In this document: in pieces, positions 6,090 to 12,175 of the stretch
How positions within the stretch are numbered: the stretch's first letter is position 1
Layout: the number at the start of each line of letters is the position of its first letter
Assembly (NCBI GenBank): GCA_045578245.1
Contig: JAZNJX010000072.1
Coordinates: forward strand, 1-12,761
From: Fimenecus sp045578245
Lineage (GTDB): Bacteria; Bacillota; Clostridia; Oscillospirales; Acutalibacteraceae
DNA length: 12,761 nucleotides
Direction of reading: 5' to 3'
Program-made: the position numbers and the translations under genes
Notes under the pieces: model-generated
What the model saw: only the letters and a program-made list of their open reading frames with translations
What the model was told of the DNA's origin: nothing
The model's database searches: none

Positions 6090-8300
6090 ATGGAAATACA
6101 ATATGTAATAATTAACTTTATTATTCTTATTACAATTCTTGTTATTGCAGGTAGAAAAACCGTAAAGCGTATTTTTGGTGGTCGTCTTGAAAACATCAAT
6201 AAAGAGCTTGATGAAGCTGAAATGATGGAAAAGATGGAAATGCCAGTTTTTATGCCTTTGACTGAAGAAGCAGTTGAGGAAGACCTCAGCGAAGAAATTA
6301 TAAAGGCAAAGGCAAATGTGGATGAAAAAATCAGTTCAATTAAAGCTTTCGGTGAAAGAGAATTCAGCGAAATACATCGTGGGATGATAGAGGATGCACG
6401 AAAAGAGCTTTTCTCTGTTATGAAAGAAAATGTTATAAAGCTTTTTTCTTATGAAAAGTATGCCGCTGAAATAAAGGCTCTTGATAGTCAGATTGTTGAC
6501 GATATTCTTTCAAAAATCAGCCTTACTGACGGTGATATGTCCTACCTTAAGCATCACGATGTGCTTTATGTTACTATTACATCTGCTTTCCCTTTGGCGA
6601 AAGAACTTGTTGATAGGATTGATGAGGCTACAAAGAAGCTTCTGGAAGCAGTTGACGGTAAAACATCCCTCTGGGTGCTTGAAGACCCGTCTCTTATCGG
6701 TGGTCTTAAGCTTCGTATTGGCGACACTGTTTATGATGGTACAGTAAGTGAAGAACTTTATCAGTTTGAGAAGAGTATGAACCATGCACCAATTATGGAT
6801 GATGACACAGTTGGACAGCTGATTCAGGAATTTACAGAAAAAGCCGAAGAAATCAAACCACACATTCATAAGTATCAGCTAGGTCGAGTTATGACTGTTT
6901 CTGACGGTATCTGCTGGATGGATGGTCTTGCAGATATTATGTACGGTGAGGTTGTTGAGTTCGAATGTGGCGAAAGAGGTATGGTTCTCGACATTCAGCA
7001 GAATCGTATCGGATGTGTTATTTTCGGTGAATTTGAGCATATTGAATCAGGTAGCCGAGTAAGACGTGTAGGCAGAATTGCGTCCGTTCCTGTTGGTGAA
7101 TGTCTCCTTGGCAGAGTTGTTGATGCCCTTGGTACACCTATTGATGCTATGGGATATCTTCCGTATAAGGAACGCAGACCTATTGAATTCAAGGCTCCTG
7201 CAATTCTTGACCGTTCTCCTGTTAATACACCGTTACACACAGGTATCAAGGCTATTGATGCTCTTGTTCCTATTGGTAAAGGACAGAGAGAACTTATTAT
7301 CGGTGACCGTCAGACAGGTAAAACAGCTATTGCGATTGATACAATTATCAACCAGAAGGGTAAAGATACAATTTGTATTTACGTTGCAATCGGACAGAAA
7401 GAAACTCTTGTTGCTGAAATAAAAGAAAAGTTAGAGTCAAAGGGTGCTATGGATTATACAACAATTATTGCTGTGCCTGCTTCATCTTCTGCAGCACTTC
7501 AATATATTGCTCCATTCTCAGGAGCTGCTATGGCAGAGTACTTTATGTATGAGGGCAAAGATGTTCTTATAATCTACGATGACCTTTCAAAGCACGCTGT
7601 TGCTTATCGTGAACTTTCACTTCTTCTTCATCGTCCATCAGGTCGTGAAGCTTATCCTGGTGATATTTTCTATCTCCATTCAAGATTGCTTGAAAGAGCA
7701 GCTCACCTTTCTGATGAGCTTGGTGGTGGCTCAATTACAGCACTTCCTATTATTGAAACTCTTGCAGGTGACATCTCTGCATATATCCCTACAAACGTTA
7801 TCTCAATTACTGACGGACAGATTTTCCTTGATGCAGAATTGTTTAACGAAGGTCAGCGTCCTGCTATAAATGTTGGACTTTCAGTTTCCCGTGTTGGTGG
7901 TGCAGCACAGCGCCCTGTTATGAAAAAGGTTTCTTCAAGCCTTCGTACAAGACTTGCACAGTACAGAGAGTTGGCTGAGTTTATTCAGTTTGGCTCGGAT
8001 ATTGACGACTCAACAAGAGAATCACTTGAATCAGGTAAACGCCTTACAGAGGCCCTTAAACAGGGAAGATATATGCCTGTTGCTGATGAGTTGCAGACGA
8101 TTCTTATTTTTGCTGTCAACAAGGGATTTGCAAAGAATGTTGCTGTCGAAGATATGGAAAGATTTGAAAAAGAACTTTACAGCTTCTTTGAAACTGAAAA
8201 AGCTTCCCTTGCTCTTAAGGTGAAAAATGCAAAGAAATTGGATGATACACTCAGACAAGAGCTTAATGACGCTGTCAGTGAGTTTGTTGAGAGGTTTTAA
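6090..8300 (+). CDS. atpA: b'-delta-alpha fusion subunit of F-ATPase, 736 aa
   Basis: One frame joins three normally separate ATP synthase parts. Residues 4-20 are a membrane helix, followed by a b-like basic/charged segment (GRLENINKELDEAE, 31-44) and helical stalk sequence to about 145. Residues about 156-228 match the C-terminal domain of delta, with the hallmark SLIGGLKLRIGDTVYDGTV (201-219). From about 230 there is a full alpha subunit (507 aa, the family's normal length): GRVMTVSDGI (265-274), Walker A GDRQTGKT (405-412), Walker B LIIYDD (493-498) and the SVSRVGGAAQ arginine finger Arg601. The helical N-terminal domain of delta is not recognisable, and no other atpH exists here. The start is ATG at 6090, with AGGAT about 10 nt upstream. 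Met230 (6777-6779) is a possible second start for free alpha. The symbol refers to the alpha part. Confidence 0.93.
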   Translation: MEIQYVIINFIILITILVIAGRKTVKRIFGGRLENINKELDEAEMMEKMEMPVFMPLTEEAVEEDLSEEIIKAKANVDEKISSIKAFGEREFSEIHRGMIEDARKELFSVMKENVIKLFSYEKYAAEIKALDSQIVDDILSKISLTDGDMSYLKHHDVLYVTITSAFPLAKELVDRIDEATKKLLEAVDGKTSLWVLEDPSLIGGLKLRIGDTVYDGTVSEELYQFEKSMNHAPIMDDDTVGQLIQEFTEKAEEIKPHIHKYQLGRVMTVSDGICWMDGLADIMYGEVVEFECGERGMVLDIQQNRIGCVIFGEFEHIESGSRVRRVGRIASVPVGECLLGRVVDALGTPIDAMGYLPYKERRPIEFKAPAILDRSPVNTPLHTGIKAIDALVPIGKGQRELIIGDRQTGKTAIAIDTIINQKGKDTICIYVAIGQKETLVAEIKEKLESKGAMDYTTIIAVPASSSAALQYIAPFSGAAMAEYFMYEGKDVLIIYDDLSKHAVAYRELSLLLHRPSGREAYPGDIFYLHSRLLERAAHLSDELGGGSITALPIIETLAGDISAYIPTNVISITDGQIFLDAELFNEGQRPAINVGLSVSRVGGAAQRPVMKKVSSSLRTRLAQYRELAEFIQFGSDIDDSTRESLESGKRLTEALKQGRYMPVADELQTILIFAVNKGFAKNVAVEDMERFEKELYSFFETEKASLALKVKNAKKLDDTLRQELNDAVSEFVERF
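6768..6780 (+). promoter_or_regulatory. Candidate internal start for free alpha (Met230), ATGA context
   Basis: Exactly where delta-like sequence ends and alpha-like sequence begins, GAGAAGAGT (6768-6776) precedes an in-frame ATG (6777-6779). The purine tract is a weak ribosome-binding site with poor spacing. The ATG overlaps TGA (6778-6780) in the +1 frame, the ATGA arrangement often seen between coupled genes. Initiation here would give a 507-aa alpha. This is inference; another in-frame ATG lies at 6795. Confidence 0.3.
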
Positions 8301-8302
8301 TT

Positions 8303-9139
8303 ATGCCTACCGTACAGAATCTTAAAAAGAAGCTTCAGGTAATTCTTTCAACCCGAAAGCTTACCCAGGCAATGAAAACTGCATCTACGGTAAAATACGC
8401 AAAGCTTTCTGCTCTTTATTCTGATTATGAGAAGTATGAAGCCCAGTGTAACCGTATGTATCAGACATACCGTAAGGATATTAATTCGGTTTTTCCGATA
8501 AAGAATCAGGATGCGCCTGTATTATATATTCTTCTTTCCTCAAACAAGGGAATGTGTGGTAGTTTCAATACAGAACTTCTTTCTTTTTTTGACAATCTTA
8601 TCAGTAAACAGGAGAAGAATCCAGTAATTCTTTGCTATGGGAAAAAAGGAAGAGAATATCTTGATAACAAAAAAATTCCATATAGCGAGGCTTTTGTTTT
8701 GGAGGAAGTGCCTTCTTATGCCGATGGATGTGAGCTTTTTGAAAGGGTAAAGAAGCTTATTGAAGCTGGAGAAATCTCAGCGGTGAAGATAGTATATCCA
8801 CGATATCGAAATATGATGAAGCAAAGTCCCGTGTGTGTGGATTTGTTCAGTTATGACGAGGGAAAAGCAGAGGGAGAAGAGCCTTTGTTTGTTCCCGACA
8901 GACAAACAGTTATATTAAGTACTGCTGAAAAAGTACTTGTTTCTATTCTTTATAAAAAGATGCTCGAAACAGCTTTAGGTGCTCAGGCAGCAACTCTTAC
9001 AACTATGCGTAGTGCTTATGATACTGCTTGTGAATACAGTGCTCAGCTTGAAACACAGATTAATCGTAAGCGTCAGAGTCAGGTTACTGCTGACGTTATA
9101 GAAAATTCGTCAGATTTTTCAATGGAAGGGGAGGGATAA
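8303..9139 (+). CDS. atpG: F-ATPase subunit gamma (AtpG), 278 aa
   Basis: The central rotor shaft of F1. The N-terminal helix (MPTVQNLKKKLQVI, then TRKLTQAMKTAS, 17-28) and the C-terminal helix (LTTMRSAYDTACEY, then NRKRQSQVTADVIE) are the two coiled-coil strands that turn inside the alpha/beta hexamer. The globular domain contains LSSNKGMCGSFNTELL (78-93), the family's conserved nucleotide-fold-like strand and turn. The length is within the normal range (about 280-290). The start is ATG at 8303, with GAGAGG (8289-8294) inside the end of the fusion gene, 2 nt after its stop. The stop is 3 nt before atpD, so translation is closely coupled. Confidence 0.96.
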   Translation: MPTVQNLKKKLQVILSTRKLTQAMKTASTVKYAKLSALYSDYEKYEAQCNRMYQTYRKDINSVFPIKNQDAPVLYILLSSNKGMCGSFNTELLSFFDNLISKQEKNPVILCYGKKGREYLDNKKIPYSEAFVLEEVPSYADGCELFERVKKLIEAGEISAVKIVYPRYRNMMKQSPVCVDLFSYDEGKAEGEEPLFVPDRQTVILSTAEKVLVSILYKKMLETALGAQAATLTTMRSAYDTACEYSAQLETQINRKRQSQVTADVIENSSDFSMEGEG

Positions 9140-9142
9140 ATT

Positions 9143-10543
9143 ATGGCAAAAGGTTCTGTAGGAATGGTCCAGAGAATAACAGGTCCAGTTGTTGATATTT
9201 TATTCAATGAAAATGAAATTCCCGATATTTTCAATGCAATAAACGTTCAGGTTAATGACGAAATATATACTCTTGAGGTCTCGCAACATTTAGGAAACGG
9301 TGAGGTCAGATGTATATCTATGAATCCAACTGACGGTATGTCAAGAGGTATGAAAGCAACTGACACAGGAGAGCCTATCAAAATCAGTGTTGGTAAAGAG
9401 ACTCTCGGCAGAATGGTCAATGTTACAGGTATGCCTATTGACCGTGGTGAGATAATCAAAACAGAGGAACAATGGCCTATACACCATCCTGCTCCATCAT
9501 TTGCAGAAATCGTATCTTCAAATGATATTCTTGAAACCGGTATAAAGGTTATCGACCTTATGACGCCTTATGTTAAAGGTGGTAAAATCGGTCTTTTCGG
9601 TGGTGCAGGTGTCGGCAAAACAGTTCTTATTATGGAACTTATCCGTAACGTTGCATTTGAACACGACGGATATTCTGTTTTTGCAGGTGTTGGCGAACGT
9701 TCAAGAGAGGGTAACGACCTCTGGAATGAAATGAATCAGTCAGGGGTTATTGATAAAACCGCTCTCGTTTTCGGACAGATGAATGAAACAGCAGGTGCAA
9801 GACTTCGTGTGCCTCTTGTAGGACTTACAATGGCTGAATATTTCCGTGAAAAGTCCCATAAGGATGTTCTTCTCTTTATCGATAATATTTTCCGCTTCAC
9901 TCAGGCAGGTAGTGAGGTTTCTGCACTTTTGGGCAGAATGCCATCAGCTGTTGGTTATCAGCCTACACTTGCTTCAGAAATGGGTAAATTACAGGAAAGA
10001 ATTGTTTCAACAGGTAATGGCTCAATTACATCAGTTCAGGCTGTTTATGTGCCTGCCGATGACCTTACAGACCCTGCTCCTGCAACAACATTCTCACACC
10101 TTGATGCAACAACAGTTCTTTCAAGAAAAATTGTTGAACTTGGTATTTATCCTGCGGTTGACCCTCTTGAATCTTCTTCAAGAGCCCTTTCACCTGATTT
10201 CGTTGGTGAAAGACATTATAAGGTTGCAAAAGAAACTCAACGTGTATTGCAGAAATATGCAGAACTTCAGGATATTATTGCAATTTTGGGTATGGATGAG
10301 CTTTCACCGGAAGATAAGCAGACTGTTAAGAGAGCAAGACGTGTTCAGCGCTTTATGAGTCAGCCATTCCACGTTGCAGAAAGTTTCACAGGTCAGGCTG
10401 GTATCTATGTGCCACTTGAGAAAACCGTTGACAGCGTTGAGAGAATTCTTTCAGGTGACCTTGATATGGTTCCAGAACAGTATTTCCTTATGTCAGGTAC
10501 TGTTGATGATGTATATGACTCTTACAAAAGAGAAAATGGGTGA
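9143..10543 (+). CDS. atpD: F-ATPase subunit beta (AtpD), 466 aa
   Basis: The catalytic F1 subunit that makes or hydrolyses ATP. Visible elements are the N-terminal beta-barrel (MVQRITGPVVDI, 8-19), Walker A GGAGVGKT (153-160), the catalytic Glu in GVGERSREGNDL (Glu185), Walker B LLFID (243-247) and the DELSPEDK segment that corresponds to the DELSEED lever acting on gamma. The length is normal and no key residue is missing. The start is ATG at 9143, with a strong GGGGAGGG (about 9128-9135) inside the end of atpG. The stop TGA (10541-10543) is 5 nt before the atpC start, and the ribosome-binding site for atpC overlaps it. Confidence 0.98.
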   Translation: MAKGSVGMVQRITGPVVDILFNENEIPDIFNAINVQVNDEIYTLEVSQHLGNGEVRCISMNPTDGMSRGMKATDTGEPIKISVGKETLGRMVNVTGMPIDRGEIIKTEEQWPIHHPAPSFAEIVSSNDILETGIKVIDLMTPYVKGGKIGLFGGAGVGKTVLIMELIRNVAFEHDGYSVFAGVGERSREGNDLWNEMNQSGVIDKTALVFGQMNETAGARLRVPLVGLTMAEYFREKSHKDVLLFIDNIFRFTQAGSEVSALLGRMPSAVGYQPTLASEMGKLQERIVSTGNGSITSVQAVYVPADDLTDPAPATTFSHLDATTVLSRKIVELGIYPAVDPLESSSRALSPDFVGERHYKVAKETQRVLQKYAELQDIIAILGMDELSPEDKQTVKRARRVQRFMSQPFHVAESFTGQAGIYVPLEKTVDSVERILSGDLDMVPEQYFLMSGTVDDVYDSYKRENG

Positions 10544-10548
10544 TACAC

Positions 10549-10830
10549 ATGAAAGATGGTCTTACCGTAAAAATCGTTACTGTCAATCGCCAGATTCCTG
10601 CCATTGAGTGTGATAGTGTGCGTCTTCCTATTTCGGATAGTGCAAATGGTGATTTTTCAGGCTCTTATGGTATAAAAAAAGGTCACGCAAGAGCAGTTTT
10701 TTCACTGGGCAAAGGGAAAGTGATTATGGCAGAGAACGGAAACACAGTTTTCACGGCTGAAATTTCCGATGGCTTTGCGATGGTTGAGAATAATGAGGTC
10801 AACGTAATCGTTGATAGTATAGAAGAATAA
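10549..10830 (+). CDS. atpC: F-ATPase subunit epsilon, beta-sandwich only (AtpC), 93 aa
   Basis: Subunit epsilon of the central stalk. The protein matches only the N-terminal beta-sandwich domain, which binds gamma and the c-ring: VKIVTVNRQIPAIECDSVRLP (7-27 region), SYGIKKGHARAVFSLGKGKV (39-58) and ISDGFAMVENNEVNVIVDS (72-90). It then ends at once with IEE and a stop. Bacterial epsilon is usually about 130-140 aa, with two C-terminal helices that inhibit ATP hydrolysis; these are absent, and the terminator follows directly. The start is ATG at 10549, with GGTGA (10539-10543) 5 nt upstream; an in-frame GTG at 10540 lies inside the atpD stop region and is less likely. It is the last gene of the operon. 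Confidence 0.9.
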   Translation: MKDGLTVKIVTVNRQIPAIECDSVRLPISDSANGDFSGSYGIKKGHARAVFSLGKGKVIMAENGNTVFTAEISDGFAMVENNEVNVIVDSIEE

Positions 10831-10877
10831 AATAAACGGTTGCAAAGGAAAATCCTAATGCAACCGTTTATTTTTAT
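10831..10877 (+). terminator. Intrinsic terminator of the atp operon
   Basis: A perfect 14-bp inverted repeat, AATAAACGGTTGCA (10831-10844) and TGCAACCGTTTATT (10859-10872), with an inner AGGA/TCCT pair in the loop, is followed by a T run. It begins immediately after the atpC stop codon. Confidence 0.9.
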
Positions 10878-10910
10878 GTTTTGGGGTTCAAGCCCCGAAA
10901 CTAAACAAAC

Positions 10911-10951
10911 AAAAAATATAGAGTCCACACAAAAGTGTGAACTCTATTTTT
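10911..10951. terminator. Bidirectional hairpin terminator
   Basis: ATAGAGTcCACAC (10918-10930) and GTGTGaACTCTAT (10935-10947) form a 12-bp stem with one mismatch and an AAAA loop. Five T follow on the plus strand, and the A tract at 10911-10916 gives a T run on the minus strand. It most likely ends the minus-strand 198-aa gene and backs up the atp terminator. Confidence 0.75.
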
Positions 10952-10974
10952 GGTACGAGTGTTCATAAGGGATT
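10951..10974. repeat. Left repeat flanking the 198-aa gene
   Basis: Positions 10957-10974 (GAGTGTTCATAAGGGATT) recur in inverted orientation at 11740-11757 with 17 of 18 matches. The overlapping 10951-10968 also recurs directly at 11762-11779 with 15 of 18 matches. The repeats bracket one gene. Confidence 0.65.
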
Positions 10975-10979
10975 AAAAT

Positions 10980-11576
10980 TCAATCTTCTCTTTGTTCGGC
11001 AAGATATATGCCCCAATCCGCAAACATTTCCGGTATATCAAAAACATTTTTTCCGTTAGTTTCGATTCTTTCTGTTTCTCCGGGGGCATCATGAGTAAAA
11101 GTATCCCAAGCGGTTATAAGATTATTAACACGCTTTATTTTGTGCTTTTCTAAAAGTGTATTATATTTTTCGATATCTTGTGAATAAATAGTAACAACAT
11201 TGTATTTGCCAATCATAATTTCATCGTGTGAAACATGACAACCAAAACCAAAAGAAGACAATCCGTCATTTATAAGAAGCTCGCCAATCTGCTCCACAAT
11301 AACAAGTGCTTGTTCTTGTGTACAACCATCAATATAGTAAACATCTTTATGTAAGCCTTCAACCCAGCAAGGCTTTACTATGTTTTCATCCTCTAATTTT
11401 GAAGGAATTTCTAAGATGAAAAACAGGGGTTCTGTATGCATTCTTATAAAATCTAACAGCAAATTTTCTATTTTATCAGCATCTATATTTGCAATTATAC
11501 AGTTGTCGTTAACTTCATATTCTTCGTGAATTTTTTCAGGAAATGGAACCGTACAGCCTTTTCTAAATTTAAGCAT
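10980..11576 (-). CDS. Uncharacterised cytoplasmic protein, 198 aa
   Basis: I do not recognise this protein. It has no signal peptide or membrane helix, is acidic, and alternates predicted beta strands and helices. Distinctive segments are PLFFILEIPS (about residue 50), KDVYYIDG (about 79-86), a helix QALVIVEQIGELLINDGLSSFGFG (about 89-112), KYNVVTIYS, and a Trp-containing tail. Such compact acidic proteins are common among orphan and immunity-like genes of Firmicutes, but nothing here proves that role. The start is ATG at 11576, set by AGAGGTGA 5-6 nt upstream (TCACCTCT, 11581-11588 on the plus strand); the open frame further upstream runs through a promoter and a hairpin and is rejected. 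It is monocistronic, convergent with the atp operon, and bracketed by repeats. Confidence 0.8.
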   Translation of the reverse strand: MLKFRKGCTVPFPEKIHEEYEVNDNCIIANIDADKIENLLLDFIRMHTEPLFFILEIPSKLEDENIVKPCWVEGLHKDVYYIDGCTQEQALVIVEQIGELLINDGLSSFGFGCHVSHDEIMIGKYNVVTIYSQDIEKYNTLLEKHKIKRVNNLITAWDTFTHDAPGETERIETNGKNVFDIPEMFADWGIYLAEQRED

Positions 11577-11595
11577 AATATCACCTCTTGAATAT

Positions 11596-11624
11596 ATTAT
11601 ACTTATATAAAAAATTAAAATCAA
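11596..11624 (-). promoter_or_regulatory. Predicted sigma-A promoter of the 198-aa gene
   Basis: On the minus strand, TTGATT (11624-11619), a 17-nt spacer and a perfect TATAAT (11601-11596) lie just upstream of the ribosome-binding site. The implied leader is very short, about 13 nt. The call rests on consensus match only. Confidence 0.6.
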
Positions 11625-11642
11625 GTTGTTTTGATGATTACT

Positions 11643-11695
11643 AAACCCACTTGACATCTTTGCAGTTGATAAAACTGAAAGTGTCATAGTGGGTT
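11643..11695. repeat. Long imperfect inverted repeat (hairpin)
   Basis: AAACCCACT (11643-11651) pairs with AGTGGGTT (11688-11695), and the interior continues pairing imperfectly through TGACA/TGTCA and CAGTT/AACTG around a small central loop. No T run follows on either strand, so it is not a typical terminator. It lies upstream of the promoter of the minus-strand 198-aa gene. Confidence 0.6.
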
Positions 11696-11710
11696 ATATA
11701 CTTTGATATA

Positions 11711-11757
11711 AAAATAAAAAAATGAGCATTCACAGGTCAAATCCCTTATGAATACTC
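11711..11757 (-). terminator. Minus-strand hairpin with T run; also right inverted-repeat copy
   Basis: Read on the minus strand, GAGTATTCA (11757-11749) can pair with TGAATGCTC (11732-11724), one pair being a wobble, with AGG/CCT pairing inside. A T-rich run follows (11723-11711). One arm, 11740-11757, is the inverted copy of 10957-10974. No minus-strand gene ends just before it, so if it is a terminator it shields the 198-aa gene from read-through. Confidence 0.5.
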
Positions 11758-11761
11758 AATA

Positions 11762-11779
11762 TGGTGCGGATGTTCATAA
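11762..11779. repeat. Right imperfect direct repeat
   Basis: TGGTGCGGATGTTCATAA matches TGGTACGAGTGTTCATAA at 10951-10968 in 15 of 18 positions, in the same orientation, about 811 nt apart. Read on the minus strand both copies end in CCA, which recalls a tRNA 3' end, but no tRNA can be folded here. Confidence 0.45.
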
Positions 11780-11852
11780 CACAAGTTCAACTCTCCGGTA
11801 ACACACATTCACCGTACTATATAGCTTTTCCTCATACACGGAGGAATACATA

Positions 11853-12122
11853 ATGTCAAATATAATAGAAGAATTATTCTACGGAAACCTTGAGCCGCAG
11901 GAGCTTACCACAGAAATCACACCAAGACTCAAAAAGAAACTTAATGAGCTTGTAAAGAAAGAGGAAGAATTGACTTCAAAGCTGTCTGAAGCAGAAAAAG
12001 AACTGTTTTCAAATTACACCTGTGCATATAATGAATTTTCAAGTATCAGTAATTCTGACAGTTTTATTTCAGGGTTCAGGTTTGGCGCGAGATTTGCATA
12101 TGATACTTTTATAAAAAGATAA
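11853..12122 (+). CDS. Small hypothetical protein (DUF6809-like), 89 aa
   Basis: A small soluble protein starting MSNIIEELFYGNLEPQE and ending in SDSFISGFRFGARFAYDTFI. This combination of an N-terminal E-E-L-[FY]-Y-G-N motif and a C-terminal F-x-x-G-F-[RK]-[FL]-G-A-R motif is one I associate with small Clostridia proteins of the DUF6809 type, often found on or near mobile elements; the family name is from memory and unverified. The middle (about 23-55) is a charged, probably helical or coiled-coil segment. The function is unknown. The start is ATG at 11853, supported by GGAGGA 7-8 nt upstream. It stands alone, converging on the GH95-like gene with which it shares a terminator. Confidence 0.8.
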   Translation: MSNIIEELFYGNLEPQELTTEITPRLKKKLNELVKKEEELTSKLSEAEKELFSNYTCAYNEFSSISNSDSFISGFRFGARFAYDTFIKR

Positions 12123-12128
12123 GACAAA

Positions 12129-12175
12129 AATCCCCTTGATAAGATTTTCCTAACCAAGGGGATTGCTTTTATCTT
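12129..12175. terminator. Shared bidirectional terminator
   Basis: A perfect 10-bp inverted repeat, AATCCCCTTG (12129-12138) and CAAGGGGATT (12155-12164), with T-rich tails on both strands, sits 6 nt after the 89-aa gene and at the end of the minus-strand glycosidase. Confidence 0.85.

Noticed and set aside
5703..6101. Open minus-strand frame of 132 codons opposite atpF
   Set aside because: It is a Phe/Leu-rich shadow of the Lys/Glu-rich coiled coil of subunit b, without a ribosome-binding site.
10881..10900. GGGGTTCAAGCCCC, resembling a tRNA T-arm
   Set aside because: No acceptor, D or anticodon arms can be built around it; it is a short GC hairpin between two terminators.
11577..11687. 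Upstream extension of the 198-aa protein to a start at 11687
   Set aside because: The extension runs through a perfect -10 element and a hairpin, while the ATG at 11576 has a strong ribosome-binding site.
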